Positions 7,206 to 18,039 of a stretch of 64,000 nt of DNA are shown piece after piece; positions within the stretch are counted from its first letter, which is position 1; every line of letters starts with the position of its first letter. The position numbers and the translations under genes were made by a program. The stretch is from positions 98,532 through 162,531 of the forward strand of contig NZ_JABVEB010000002.1 in assembly GCF_014323665.1 (NCBI RefSeq), read 5' to 3'. The DNA is from Actinomadura sp. HBU206391 (GTDB lineage: Bacteria > Actinomycetota > Actinomycetes > Streptosporangiales > Streptosporangiaceae). Under the pieces are notes generated by a model. The model saw only the letters and a program-made list of their open reading frames with translations. It did no database searches and was not told the DNA's origin.

Positions 7206-10200
7206 ATGGGCGGGAAGCTCGACGAGGCCAAGGACGATCTACTCCGGCGGGCGGCTGAGACCTGTGCCCAGAGTCCCGGTGCCAGACCCGACTGGGCCCA
7301 CGACACCTTTGACTACCTGCGACTCTACTATCGGCATGTAGCCCCGGAGGACCTGCTCGGCCGAGACCCAGCGGACGTGTGCGGCCCCGCGATGGCCCAC
7401 CGGCAGCTGGGGGAGGAGCGGCCCCAGGGCCGCGCCAAGGTGCGGATCTTCACCCCGTCGATCGAGGAGCACGGCTGGGATCCGGGCCACTCGATCCTGC
7501 AGATCGTCACCGACGACATGCCGTTCTTGATCGACTCGGTGACGATGGAGCTGAGCCGGCACGAGCTGTCGACGCATCTCATCGTGCACCCGCAGTTCGG
7601 TGTGGACCGCGACGTGGCCGGCCACCTCAGGGGTTTTCGCGGCGCGATGGACGACGCGCAGGACCTCGACGAGGCCTGGATCCACATTGAGATCGACCGC
7701 ACCAGCGACCGCGCGGTGCTCGACCGGCTGGAGAAGGATCTCGATCGGGTACTGATGGACGTGCGTGTCGCGGTCGAGGACGAGCCGAAGATGCGGTCCC
7801 TCGCCGGCGCCATCGCCATGGAGATCTCCCAGCACGCCCCGCCGCTGCCGGGCACGGAGATCGCCGAGAGCATCGAGCTGCTCGACTGGCTGGCTGATGA
7901 TCATTTCATCTTCCTCGGCTACCGCGACTACAACCTCACCGATGACGGGACGGTCCTGCGCCCGGTCACCGGTACCGGGCTCGGCCTCCTGCGCTCGGAC
8001 AAACTGGAGTCCAAGAGCTTCGCCGCGCTGCCGCCCGAGGTGCGGGCGAAGGCGCGTGAGACGAGGATCCTCATCCTCACCAAGGCCAACTCCCGGGCGA
8101 CCGTGCACCGGCCGAGCTATCTCGACTACGTCGGGGTGAAGAAGTTCAGCCCCGAGGGCGAGGTCATCGGCGAACGCAGGTTCCTCGGCCTGTTCACCCA
8201 CGTGGCCTACAGCGAGTCGATCTCGCACATCCCGATGCTCAAGCGCAAGCTCGACGAGGTGCTGGTGCGGGCGGGGTTCACCCCGGACAGCTACGACGGC
8301 CAGGACCTCATCGAGATCCTCGAGGCATACCCGCGCGACGAGCTGTTCCAGACGTCGGTCGACGAACTGGTGCCGATCGCACTCGGCGTACTCCGGTTGC
8401 GCGAGCGCCGGAAGCTGAAGCTCTTCCTGCGCAAGGACGACTACGGCCGGTACATGTCCTGCCTCGTCTACCTGCCCAGGGACCGCTACACCACGCAGAT
8501 CAGGCTGCGCATCCAGCGGATCCTGCGCCGGGCCTTCAGCGGCGTGACGGTCGACTACAGCGCGATGGTCTCCGAGTCCGTGCTGGCCCGCCTGCATGTC
8601 GTCGTACGGGGCGAACGCGGCAAGCCGCTGCCCGACGTCGACACCGACGACCTCGAGGCCGAGCTCACCACCGCCATCCGGTCGTGGGCCGACGACCTCG
8701 TCGACGCGCTGGTCGAGCAGACCGGAGAGGAGCGGTCCGCAGCGCTGTTCCGCAGCTTCGGCGACGCCTTCTCAGAGGGTTACAAAGCCGATTTCCCCGC
8801 GCGTACGGCGGTGGCGGACCTCAAGCGGCTCGACCGGCTCACCGACGACGGCGACACCTCCATCAACCTGTACGAGGCATACAACGCCGCGCCGGGCGAG
8901 CGCCGGCTCAAGATCTATCGGCTCGGGCCGCCGATCTCGCTCTCCCATGTTCTGCCACTGCTGCAGAACATGGGCGTGGAGGTCGTCGACGAGCGGCCGT
9001 ACAAGATCGCCAGAACTGACCGGCCCGGGATGTGGATCTATGACCTCGGGCTTCGCTACGCGCCGTCGGCCGGCGTCGACGAGGCCGAGGTCAAGCGGTT
9101 GTTCCAGGAGGCCTTCACCGCGCTGTGGCGAGGTGACATCGAAAGCGACGGGTTCAACGCGCTGGTGCTGCACGCCGAGCTGAACTGGCGGCAGGCGATG
9201 GTCCTGCGGGCGTACGCCAAGTACCTGCGGCAGGTGGGCATCACCTTCAGCCAGAGCTACATCGAGCAGGTCCTGCGCGCCAACGCGCCGATCACCCGGC
9301 TGCTGGTGCGGCTGTTCGAGTCGCGCCTCGACCCGTCCCGCACCGAGGGGGAGGAGCAGCGCAGCGCAGAGATCGCCACCGAGATCGTGGCCGCCGTCGA
9401 TGAGGTCGCGAGCCTCGACCAGGACCGCATCCTGCGGGCCTACCTGGCGCTGATCCAGGCGACGCTCCGTACCAACTTCTTTCAGCGGCCGGGCGGCGGG
9501 ACGGCCGCCGGCACCGGAGAGAACGCCCGCGGCAACGGCGCTGAGGCGGAGGGCGAGACGGCGTCCGCGCGGGTCGGAAGCGGCCGGTACAAGCCGTACC
9601 TGTCGCTGAAGTTCGACCCGCGGGGGATCCCGGACCTGCCGGCGCCACGGCCGAAGTTCGAGATCTTCGTCTACTCGCCGCGGATCGAGGGAGTGCATCT
9701 GCGGTTCGGCTCGGTCGCCCGAGGCGGCCTGCGCTGGTCGGACCGGCTGGAGGACTTCCGGACCGAGATCCTCGGACTGGTCAAGGCGCAGGCGGTGAAG
9801 AACACCGTCATCGTGCCCGCCGGCGCCAAGGGCGGCTTCGTCTGCAAGCAACTGCCCGACGCCGGCGAGCGAGGCGCCTTCCTGGCCGAGGGCATCGCCT
9901 GCTACAAGCAGTTCATCAGCGGGCTGCTGGACATCACCGACAACCTGGTCGACGGCGAGGTGGCGCCGGCTCCCGAGGTCGTCCGGCATGACGGCGACGA
10001 CACCTACCTCGTCGTCGCCGCCGACAAGGGGACGGCGACGTTCTCCGACGTCGCCAACGAGGTGGCGGCGGCGTACGGACACTGGCTCGGCGACGCGTTC
10101 GCCTCCGGCGGATCGGTCGGTTACGACCACAAGGCGATGGGCATCACCGCGCGCGGCGCCTGGGAGTCGGTGAAGTACCACTTCCGGTTCCTCGGCCTGG

Positions 10201-12167
10201 ACGTCCGCACCCAGGACTTCACCGTCGTCGGCGTCGGCGACATGTCCGGTGACGTGTTCGGCAACGGGATGCTGCTGTCGCGGCACATCAAGCTCGTCGC
10301 GGCCTTCGACCACCGGCACGTCTTCATCGACCCCGACCCCGACCCCGCGGCGTCGTTCGAGGAGCGCAAGCGGCTGTTCGAGCTGCCGCGCAGCTCATGG
10401 GCCGACTACGACACGTCGCTGATCTCCGCCGGGGGTGGGGTGTTCCCGCGGACGGCCAAGTCGATCAAACTGACCCCGCAGATCCGCGAGGCGCTCGGCA
10501 TCGGGAGCGACGTCACCGCGATGACGCCGTACGAGCTGATCCGCGCGGCCCTGTGCGCCCCCGTCGATCTGCTGTGGAACGGCGGCATCGGCACGTACGT
10601 CAAGGCGACGTCGGAGAACAACGCCGACGTCGGGGACAAGGCCAACGACCCGGTCCGGGTCGATGCCGTCGATCTGCGCTGCCGGGTGATCGGTGAGGGC
10701 GGCAACCTGGGGCTGACCCAGCTCGGCAGGATCGAGTTCGCCCGGGGCGGAGGGCTCGTCAACACCGACTTCATCGACAACTCCGCCGGCGTCGACACCT
10801 CCGACCACGAGGTGAACATCAAGATCCTGCTGGATCAGGTCGTGCGCGACGGCGAACTGACCGGCAAGCAGCGCAACAAACTGATGTACGACATGACCGA
10901 CGAGGTCGCCGATCTGGTGCTGGACGACAACTACGGGCAGAACGTCGTGCTCGCCGCCGCCCGCAAGCAGGCCGCGAATATGATGCACGTTCACGTGCGC
11001 TACCTGCGCAAGCTGGAGCGCGACGGCGATCTGGACCGGCGGCTGGAGTTCCTGCCCGACGACAAGGTGCTCGCCGAGCGCCGGCATTCGGGCGACTCGA
11101 CGATGGGTGCGGCGGGTACGGGGCCCGGCCTGTTCGGGCCGGAGTTCGCGACGCTGCTCGCCTACGCCAAGCTGACCCTCGACCACGACCTGATCAACTC
11201 GGACCTGCCCGACGATCCCTACCTGGCGTCGTGGCTGGTCGACTACTTCCCGTCGCCGTTGCGCGAGCGCTTCCGGAGCTACATGGACCGGCACCCGCTG
11301 CGTCGCGAGATCATCGCCACCCGGGTCGTGAACGAGCTGATCAACAACAGCGGTGTGACGTTCATGTTCCGGTTGAACGAGGAGACCGGTGCGTCCCCGC
11401 AGGACATCACCCGGGCCTATCTGGTGGCCCGCGAGGTGTTCGACATGCCGCGGTTCTGGCACTCGATCGAGGAGTTGTCGCAGCAGGTCGACGTGTCGAC
11501 CCAGCTGTCCATGCGGCTCGAGGCGCGCAAGCTCACCGAGCGGGGAGCGCGCTGGCTGCTGCGCAACCGGCGGCCGCCCGTCGACATCCGGCAGACCATC
11601 GAGTTCTTCGCCGAGGGCGCCGTGGCGCTCGCGCCCAGCCTGCCCAAGCTGCTGGTCGGACGGGACCTGTCCGCCTTCGAAGAGCGCCGGGACGGCTTCG
11701 CCGAGCAGGGCGTCCCCGACGAACTGGCCGAGCAGGTGGCGATGATGGTCCCGGCCTACTCCACCTTCGATCTCGTCGAGATCGCACATGCCACCGGACG
11801 GTCGGTGGAGGAGACCGCCGAGGTCTACTTCGACCTGGCCGAGCGGCTGCAACTGGCCCGGCTGAGGGAGCGGATCATCGCGCTGCCGCGGCCGGATCGG
11901 TGGAAGTCGATGGCGCGGTCGGCGCTGCGTGACGACCTCTACACGGCGCACGCCGCGCTGACCCGCGACGTCCTCGCCACGAGCCGACCCGGCGCGGGAC
12001 CCGAGGAGCGGCTGGCCACGTGGACCGCCAAGAACGCGGCGGCGGTCGAGCGGGCCGGCCAGATGTTGAGCGAGATCTGGGAGAGCGACAGCTTCGACCT
12101 GGCCACCCTGTCGGTCGCCCTCGGCGCCACCCGCACGTTGGTCACCGCCGGTTCACTCCCCAAGTGA
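7206..12167 (+). CDS. gdh: NAD-specific glutamate dehydrogenase, 180-kDa class
   Basis: A 1653-residue enzyme that oxidatively deaminates glutamate to 2-oxoglutarate with NAD. It matches the large bacterial GDH class found in Streptomyces, Mycobacterium and Pseudomonas. The N-terminal half carries ACT-like regulatory domains. The catalytic core is in the middle and C-terminal half, with VARGGLRWSDR, VIVPAGAKGGFVCKQ, GVGDMSGDVFGNGML and the nucleotide-binding region GEGGNLGLTQ. An Ala/Gly/Glu-rich insert (about 765-795) interrupts the fold, as is common in this class. ATG 7206 is preferred over GTG 7176 because GGGGAGC lies just upstream. It stands alone, with a terminator downstream. Confidence 0.95.
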   Translation: MGGKLDEAKDDLLRRAAETCAQSPGARPDWAHDTFDYLRLYYRHVAPEDLLGRDPADVCGPAMAHRQLGEERPQGRAKVRIFTPSIEEHGWDPGHSILQIVTDDMPFLIDSVTMELSRHELSTHLIVHPQFGVDRDVAGHLRGFRGAMDDAQDLDEAWIHIEIDRTSDRAVLDRLEKDLDRVLMDVRVAVEDEPKMRSLAGAIAMEISQHAPPLPGTEIAESIELLDWLADDHFIFLGYRDYNLTDDGTVLRPVTGTGLGLLRSDKLESKSFAALPPEVRAKARETRILILTKANSRATVHRPSYLDYVGVKKFSPEGEVIGERRFLGLFTHVAYSESISHIPMLKRKLDEVLVRAGFTPDSYDGQDLIEILEAYPRDELFQTSVDELVPIALGVLRLRERRKLKLFLRKDDYGRYMSCLVYLPRDRYTTQIRLRIQRILRRAFSGVTVDYSAMVSESVLARLHVVVRGERGKPLPDVDTDDLEAELTTAIRSWADDLVDALVEQTGEERSAALFRSFGDAFSEGYKADFPARTAVADLKRLDRLTDDGDTSINLYEAYNAAPGERRLKIYRLGPPISLSHVLPLLQNMGVEVVDERPYKIARTDRPGMWIYDLGLRYAPSAGVDEAEVKRLFQEAFTALWRGDIESDGFNALVLHAELNWRQAMVLRAYAKYLRQVGITFSQSYIEQVLRANAPITRLLVRLFESRLDPSRTEGEEQRSAEIATEIVAAVDEVASLDQDRILRAYLALIQATLRTNFFQRPGGGTAAGTGENARGNGAEAEGETASARVGSGRYKPYLSLKFDPRGIPDLPAPRPKFEIFVYSPRIEGVHLRFGSVARGGLRWSDRLEDFRTEILGLVKAQAVKNTVIVPAGAKGGFVCKQLPDAGERGAFLAEGIACYKQFISGLLDITDNLVDGEVAPAPEVVRHDGDDTYLVVAADKGTATFSDVANEVAAAYGHWLGDAFASGGSVGYDHKAMGITARGAWESVKYHFRFLGLDVRTQDFTVVGVGDMSGDVFGNGMLLSRHIKLVAAFDHRHVFIDPDPDPAASFEERKRLFELPRSSWADYDTSLISAGGGVFPRTAKSIKLTPQIREALGIGSDVTAMTPYELIRAALCAPVDLLWNGGIGTYVKATSENNADVGDKANDPVRVDAVDLRCRVIGEGGNLGLTQLGRIEFARGGGLVNTDFIDNSAGVDTSDHEVNIKILLDQVVRDGELTGKQRNKLMYDMTDEVADLVLDDNYGQNVVLAAARKQAANMMHVHVRYLRKLERDGDLDRRLEFLPDDKVLAERRHSGDSTMGAAGTGPGLFGPEFATLLAYAKLTLDHDLINSDLPDDPYLASWLVDYFPSPLRERFRSYMDRHPLRREIIATRVVNELINNSGVTFMFRLNEETGASPQDITRAYLVAREVFDMPRFWHSIEELSQQVDVSTQLSMRLEARKLTERGARWLLRNRRPPVDIRQTIEFFAEGAVALAPSLPKLLVGRDLSAFEERRDGFAEQGVPDELAEQVAMMVPAYSTFDLVEIAHATGRSVEETAEVYFDLAERLQLARLRERIIALPRPDRWKSMARSALRDDLYTAHAALTRDVLATSRPGAGPEERLATWTAKNAAAVERAGQMLSEIWESDSFDLATLSVALGATRTLVTAGSLPK

Positions 12168-12222
12168 AGGGTCCAAGTGAACGTTCACTCCCGAGTGAAA
12201 CGGCCCTGAGTCGAGCACCGTC

Positions 12223-12279
12223 GGGCGCCGGTGTGCTTAGCACACAGCGGTCAAGGAGGCGCTGAGCACGCCGGCGCCC
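12223..12279. terminator. bidirectional terminator hairpin between convergent genes
   Basis: Arms GGGCGCCGGTGTGCT (12223-12237) and AGCACGCCGGCGCCC (12265-12279) pair over 15 bases with one G-U. The loop contains a second inverted repeat, so an alternative smaller hairpin GTGTGCT/AGCACAC is possible. It lies between the gdh stop and the end of the minus-strand lipoprotein gene. There is no T tract, as is usual for high-GC actinobacterial terminators. Confidence 0.65.
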
Positions 12280-12287
12280 AACGGGGT

Positions 12288-13307
12288 TCAGGAGGCTGCC
12301 GCCTGCACGGCCTTGCGGTAGGTGCCGGTGACCTGCACCGCGCCCTTGTCCTTGGGCGGGACCTTGGACAGGTACTGCACGAGCACGGTGGTGTCGAGCC
12401 GTCCGTTGACCTTGCCGGGTGGAGCGAGCCCGACGAGATCACCGGTGACGGAGATCGCCCCGGGCTTCTTCGCGGTGTAGCGCTCGTTCTGCTGCAGGAC
12501 GTACCAGACGAGAGCGCCGCCGTCGGTGGTGCGGAGTGCGTAGACCGGTGCGGTGCTCGGTGCGAACAGCGAGGTCAGGCCCACGCCCACTCGGGAGAAC
12601 TGAGAGGTGGCCTTCTTGAGCGCCTCGTAGGCCTGGGTGGTGTGCGGCCCCGCGCCGATCCCGGCCGCGGCCGGGGATTTGGGCCCGCTCGTGAGCAGCG
12701 CCGCGTGTGCGGCGGCGATCTTCGACGGGGCGAGGGCGAGTTGCTGGTCGCCGGCGGACACGGAGGTCGCGTAGCCGTCCTTGTCCACGGCCACTCCGCC
12801 GATCGGGCCGCCGGTGGGGTACGGATCGGCGGCGAGCCGCCAGGCCGCACCGGCCTTGTCCTGGACGAACAGCAGTGCGTGCTGGTGCTCGAGCGCACGC
12901 TGCCTGCCGGTTCCCTTGCGCGAACCGGTCCGGGCCTCACGAGAGGCGGCGCCGACGGCGAACCAGCGGGGATGGCTGTTCAGCCTGGGGATGAAGAACG
13001 CCGGCTTGGCGTAGTTGAACTGGGTGAAGCTCTGCTTGGTCGCGCGGCGCAGCTTGTACGCGGCCGTGTCCATGTCCAGTTGCGCGCCGGTCTCGGCGGA
13101 CGCCAGCAGCTTGTCGTCCAGGGCCTTGTTGGCCTGGTTGTTGGTGCTCTCGTACTTGTTGAGCACCTCGCGTGCCTCGCTCAAGGTGAGCGGCGGCGCC
13201 GGTGACGGGTCGCCGGGCCCGACGCCCGAGCCGCTGCACGAGGTCAGGGCGACGATCAGGGACAGGGGAACGGTTAGGGCCGCGAGAACGGCCTGGCGAT
13301 GACGCAT
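12288..13307 (-). CDS. hypothetical lipoprotein, paralogue of the next gene
   Basis: A 339-residue predicted lipoprotein. The signal sequence MRHRQAVLAALTVPLSLIV ends in a lipobox around LTSC, giving a diacylated cysteine on the outer face of the membrane. The mature part has no domain I can name. Segments such as RLNSHPRWFAVGAA, FIPRL, LRTTDGGALVWYVL and a LLTSGP-like block recur in the next gene, showing a tandem duplication. The start is set at ATG 13307 rather than an upstream in-frame codon, because the signal peptide begins there and a GGGGGG box precedes it. Function unknown. Confidence 0.75.
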   Translation of the reverse strand: MRHRQAVLAALTVPLSLIVALTSCSGSGVGPGDPSPAPPLTLSEAREVLNKYESTNNQANKALDDKLLASAETGAQLDMDTAAYKLRRATKQSFTQFNYAKPAFFIPRLNSHPRWFAVGAASREARTGSRKGTGRQRALEHQHALLFVQDKAGAAWRLAADPYPTGGPIGGVAVDKDGYATSVSAGDQQLALAPSKIAAAHAALLTSGPKSPAAAGIGAGPHTTQAYEALKKATSQFSRVGVGLTSLFAPSTAPVYALRTTDGGALVWYVLQQNERYTAKKPGAISVTGDLVGLAPPGKVNGRLDTTVLVQYLSKVPPKDKGAVQVTGTYRKAVQAAAS

Positions 13308-13392
13308 GAGACCCCCCGGGGGAAGACGAGCATTCCGGGGAGCATCATCGCAGAGTGATCGGACCGTCACTCTGTGAATGCGGAGATTGCGA

Positions 13393-14571
13393 TTACCCGG
13401 ATTTCCGGGTGAACGCCTTGGTGACGGCGCCGTCGTGCGCGATGACCTCGGCCTTGGGGGCCGACTTCCGCCCGGCCTCCGTGGTCGGCGTCTGGGTCGG
13501 CGTGCGCGCCGGAGCCTGAGCGGGAACGGTGGCGGCGAACTGCAGCGTCTGGGTGACGTTGAGCTCGTCCTTCAGCACGAGCGTGTCCAGCAGGTGGGCG
13601 GCGTCGCGGGGGATGGACAGGTGGCTCTGCCTGTTCTTGAGGAACGTCACGGTGTTCTGGCTCAGCGCGTACAGCACGAGGCCGCCGCCGTCGGTCGTGC
13701 GCAGCGGAAAGATCGGGAAGCCGGTCGCGGTGAAGACGGTGTCGTAGGCGAGCCCGGCCTCCGAGCCCTGCTGCTTGGACCTGCGCGTCTGCGCGTAGAA
13801 ACCGGAGGTGTAGGGGCCGGTCCGCATCACCCCCGCGGCGACCGATCCGGCGCCCTCCGCCGCGAGCGTGGCCTGGATGCCGGGGACGCTGCGGGGCTGG
13901 ATCAACAGCCCGGCGTCGAAGGTCGCCAGTGGCGTCGCGTAGCCCTCGCCGTCGACCGCGACGTGCGGGACCTTGGTCTTCCCGTTCAGCACCGTCGTGA
14001 GGCTGAGCCGCCAGCGGGCGGACGGGGACGCGCGGTGGAACGCCATGAGGGCGGTGCGCTTGGACCCCGGCTTCGAGGCGGTCGCCCGGCCCGCGGTGGG
14101 GGAGCCGTTCCGGCCGTCACGGTTCCCCGCTCCGGCGTCGCCGCCTGCGCCGTCCCCGCTCCTGGTCGTCCGGTCGGCGACCGCGACGAACCAGTGCGGA
14201 TAGTTCGACAGCCTCGGCACGTAGAGGCGGGGGGTGCCGTAGTCATAGCGGGGTACGGGCTCGCCCGTGAAGGCCGCCTTGCGGAAGGCCGCGGCGATCA
14301 GCTGCGACTGACCGTCGCCGGCCCACGACAACGCGAGCCGCTCGTCGCCGCTCGCGCGCGCCACGTCCTCATTGATGGCGTACGCGCGGAACGCCTGCCT
14401 GGCGACCTCGGGGGTCAGCCGCTCGGGCGCGGGGCTGGAGGCGAAGGCCGCCGGCGCCGTGGGCCGTTCGCGCTCTTCCGAGCACCCCATGACGGCGGTG
14501 AGCGCCAGCGCGGCCGCCGTCGTCAGTCCGATCGTTCGGAGCGTATGCCGTCGCACCGTCCTCTGCTTCAC
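13393..14571 (-). CDS. hypothetical lipoprotein, paralogue of the previous gene
   Basis: A 392-residue predicted lipoprotein with signal MKQRTVRRHTLRTIGLTTAA and a lipobox near VMGC. The body repeats the layout of the neighbour: a YVPRLSNYPHWFVAVADR segment, a Gly-rich insertion, WRLSLTTVL, LRTTDGGGLVLYAL and a C-terminal beta-rich segment followed by a Thr/Pro tail. The two genes run in the same direction, 85 bases apart, and are clearly a duplicated pair that has diverged strongly. Function unknown. A surface-exposed binding or structural protein is the most that can be said. Confidence 0.75.
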   Translation of the reverse strand: MKQRTVRRHTLRTIGLTTAAALALTAVMGCSEERERPTAPAAFASSPAPERLTPEVARQAFRAYAINEDVARASGDERLALSWAGDGQSQLIAAAFRKAAFTGEPVPRYDYGTPRLYVPRLSNYPHWFVAVADRTTRSGDGAGGDAGAGNRDGRNGSPTAGRATASKPGSKRTALMAFHRASPSARWRLSLTTVLNGKTKVPHVAVDGEGYATPLATFDAGLLIQPRSVPGIQATLAAEGAGSVAAGVMRTGPYTSGFYAQTRRSKQQGSEAGLAYDTVFTATGFPIFPLRTTDGGGLVLYALSQNTVTFLKNRQSHLSIPRDAAHLLDTLVLKDELNVTQTLQFAATVPAQAPARTPTQTPTTEAGRKSAPKAEVIAHDGAVTKAFTRKSG

Positions 14572-14681
14572 CGTCCGAGGCCCCCGGGCTTGTCATGATC
14601 TACGTTCGCTGATCCGTGATTCTGCCACCCCCCGCCGGTGGATGGAGACGGTGCCGTCGCTCACCGGTGCTCTTCCGCCGA

Positions 14682-14687
14682 TAAACT
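14682..14687 (+). promoter_or_regulatory. candidate -10 box of a leaderless prfB transcript
   Basis: TAAACT fits the TAnnnT -10 pattern and ends six bases before the GTG start of prfB. That is the spacing expected when transcription begins at the start codon. No Shine-Dalgarno sequence is visible before this GTG, which supports a leaderless mRNA. Confidence 0.45.
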
Positions 14688-14693
14688 CGACCT

Positions 14694-15809
<1,116 letters not shown>

Positions 15810-15876
15810 GCGGCCGTCCCCGGCTCGCGCCGACGCCGTCGGCGCCTGCGCCGGCCCGCGGCCGGCCGAGGACCGG

Positions 15877-16068
15877 CTAGGAGAGGTGCTGTAGCGCGAG
15901 GGCGAAGGCCAGGGCGAACGCCAGTACGAGGGCGATGAGGATCACACTCGGCGGCACCGCGGGGCCGTGGTGGTGGTGGATCTCCGCACGGGCGACCCGG
16001 CAGGTGGGGCAGCGTCCTTCGACGACCGGGCTGGAGCATCGAGCACAGATCAAGTGTTCGCAGCTCAT
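15877..16068 (-). CDS. small zinc-ribbon membrane protein
   Basis: A 63-residue protein. Two CxxC knuckles (Cys8/Cys11 and Cys20/Cys23) form a zinc-ribbon-like head, followed by a run of four histidines (32-35). A single C-terminal membrane helix (about 40-60, SVILIALVLAFALAFALAL) makes it a tail-anchored protein with the metal site in the cytoplasm. The start is ATG 16068, not the upstream in-frame codon at 16116, because GGAGGG precedes it. It converges with prfB and diverges from ftsE. Function unknown. Confidence 0.65.
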   Translation of the reverse strand: MSCEHLICARCSSPVVEGRCPTCRVARAEIHHHHGPAVPPSVILIALVLAFALAFALALQHLS

Positions 16069-16109
16069 TCCGCGCCCTCCTCGTGGATCCCCGATCGAGG
16101 GACCGGTTA

Positions 16110-16124
16110 AGTCCAAGTTGGACT
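16110..16124. promoter_or_regulatory. perfect inverted repeat, candidate operator
   Basis: AGTCCAA-G-TTGGACT is a perfect 7-bp inverted repeat with a one-base centre. It lies 42-56 bases before the start of the zinc-ribbon gene and 134 bases before ftsE, in their shared divergent region. The shape is that of a dimeric repressor site. The regulator is unknown. Confidence 0.5.
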
Positions 16125-16257
16125 ATCCATGTCAGTGTCCCCTCTAGACTGCGACATGGCCAACCGGACCGCCAAACCGGAGGCCCGCGGCGGCATTTGT
16201 CCCAAATGAGGACACCGTCGTCCAACAGACCCTAGACTGGCACGCCGTGATGCACTC

Positions 16258-16947
16258 GTGATCCACTTCGACAACGTCACCAAGGTTTACCCGAGCCAGA
16301 ACCGACCGGCCCTCCAGCATGTGAACGTCGCCGTTGAGAAGGGCGAGTTCGTGTTCCTGGTGGGTCCCTCGGGGTCGGGCAAGTCGACCTTCCTACGGCT
16401 GGTCCTCAAGGAGGAAAGGCCCTCGCAAGGTCATGTCCACGTGGCCGGCAAGGACCTGAGCCGGTTGAACAACTGGAAGGTGCCACACCTCCGCCGCAGG
16501 ATCGGCTGCGTCTTCCAGGACTTCCGGCTGCTCCCCAACAAGAACGTCTTCGAGAACGTCGCGTTCGCGCTCGAGGTCATCGGAAAGCCCCGGCGCTTCA
16601 TCGGCAAGGTCGTGCCCGAGGTCATCGACCTGGTCGGGCTGGAGGGCAAGGCCCACCGGATGCCCGATGAACTCTCCGGCGGCGAACAGCAGCGCGTCGC
16701 CATCGCCCGGGCGTTCGTCAACCGCCCGATGATCCTGCTCGCCGACGAGCCGACCGGGAACATCGACCCGGCCACCTCGATCGGCATCATGAAGGTGCTT
16801 GACCGGATCAACCGGACCGGCACAACCGTCGTGATGGCCACGCACGATGCCGCGATCGTCGACGCCTTCCGTAAACGGGTCGTCGAGCTCGAGGACGGCC
16901 GCGTGGTCCGCGACCAGTCGCGCGGGGTTTACGGCCAGGCCTACTGA
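16258..16947 (+). CDS. ftsE: cell-division ATP-binding protein FtsE
   Basis: A 229-residue ABC ATPase that works with FtsX to activate peptidoglycan hydrolases at the division site. Motifs are complete: Walker [10 protein letters not shown], signature LSGGEQQR, Walker [13 protein letters not shown] and the H-loop ATHD. The FtsE-specific opening ([20 protein letters not shown]) starts at GTG 16258. An upstream TAGACT (16233-16238) is a plausible -10 box. ftsX follows 80 bases downstream. Confidence 0.95.
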   Translation: MIHFDNVTKVYPSQNRPALQHVNVAVEKGEFVFLVGPSGSGKSTFLRLVLKEERPSQGHVHVAGKDLSRLNNWKVPHLRRRIGCVFQDFRLLPNKNVFENVAFALEVIGKPRRFIGKVVPEVIDLVGLEGKAHRMPDELSGGEQQRVAIARAFVNRPMILLADEPTGNIDPATSIGIMKVLDRINRTGTTVVMATHDAAIVDAFRKRVVELEDGRVVRDQSRGVYGQAY

Positions 16948-17027
16948 GCCAGGCCCACTGATTTGGCCCGACTCGGCCCAGCCCGGCCAAGACCCCCGGC
17001 CAACGACCAGCGAGGACAGCCAACAAC

Positions 17028-17933
17028 ATGCGGGTACAGTTCGTTCTCCAGGAGATCTGGATCGGTCTCCGCCGAAACCTCACGATGTCGATCTCTCTCG
17101 TCATCACCGTCGCGATCGCGATGGCGCTGTTCGGCACCGGCCTGCTGATCAACAAGCAGGTCTCCAACTCCACGAGCTACTGGTACGACAAGATCGAGGT
17201 CTCGATCTTCCTGTGCTCCAAGACCAGCTCCAACACCAGCTGCAGCAAGGCCGACGCGACCGCTGAGCAGAAAAACTCGATCAAGGCCGATCTGGAGAAG
17301 CTGCCGCAGGTCTCCAAGGTCGAGTACGAGAGCAAGGAAGCGGCGTTCGCCCGTTTCAAGGACCAGTTCTCCAGCACGCCCGGCATGGTGCAGAGCACCA
17401 AGGCCGGTGACATCCCCGACTCCTACCGGGTCCGGCTGAAGAACCCGGAGGAGTACAAGGCGGTCTCCAACGCCATGCTCGGCCGTCCGGGCGTCGACCA
17501 GGTGGTCAACGAGCAGGAGATCCTGAAGAAGTTCTTCCGGATCCTCAACGGCCTGAAGTGGGCCGCCCTGCTGATCGCCGGCATCCAGGTCATCGCGGCG
17601 GTGCTGATCGTGGGCAACACGATCCGGCTGTCGGCGTTCAACCGGCGGCGCGAGACCGGGATCATGCGGCTCGTCGGCTCGTCGAACATGTACATCCAGC
17701 TGCCGTTCATCCTCGAGGGCGCCATCGCCGGCCTGGTCGGCGGTATGTTCGCGGCGATCCTGCTGGTGGGGAGCAAGATCTTCCTCATCGATCGATTGCA
17801 GGGCTCGTTGCAGTTCGCGAGTCAGCTGAGCTGGGGTTCGGTGGTCGGCATCATCATCTTCTCGGTCTGCGTCGGTGTCCTGTTGTGCGCGCTGGCCTCG
17901 TTCCTGACTCTGCGCAGGTACCTGAAGATCTGA
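17028..17933 (+). CDS. ftsX: cell-division protein FtsX
   Basis: A 301-residue four-helix membrane protein. The cytoplasmic start MRVQFVLQEIWIGLRRNLTM leads into TM1 near 21-42. An extracellular domain (about 45-165) carries two cysteines, in LCSKTSSNTSC, and is the part that contacts the peptidoglycan hydrolase partner (RipC in mycobacteria). Three further helices form the FtsX/MacB-type permease (VGNTIRLSAFNRRRETGIMR coupling region, then two helices). Order and spacing with ftsE and smpB match other actinobacteria. Confidence 0.95.
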   Translation: MRVQFVLQEIWIGLRRNLTMSISLVITVAIAMALFGTGLLINKQVSNSTSYWYDKIEVSIFLCSKTSSNTSCSKADATAEQKNSIKADLEKLPQVSKVEYESKEAAFARFKDQFSSTPGMVQSTKAGDIPDSYRVRLKNPEEYKAVSNAMLGRPGVDQVVNEQEILKKFFRILNGLKWAALLIAGIQVIAAVLIVGNTIRLSAFNRRRETGIMRLVGSSNMYIQLPFILEGAIAGLVGGMFAAILLVGSKIFLIDRLQGSLQFASQLSWGSVVGIIIFSVCVGVLLCALASFLTLRRYLKI

Positions 17934-18039
17934 TCCGCGTACAATCTTGGCATGCTCGGGCTCAGCAGCCGCGTGCCGTGCGGCCTGCTCGCCACGTTGC
18001 GGATGACTGTGATGCCTACAAGGGGCCGAGGCTGATTAC

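Noticed and set aside
8772..10319. 515-residue open frame on the minus strand opposite gdh, and similar long frames opposite most genes
   Set aside because: The composition is Arg/Pro/Gly-rich with no recognisable motifs, as expected for shadow frames in very GC-rich DNA; the plus-strand gene explains the region.
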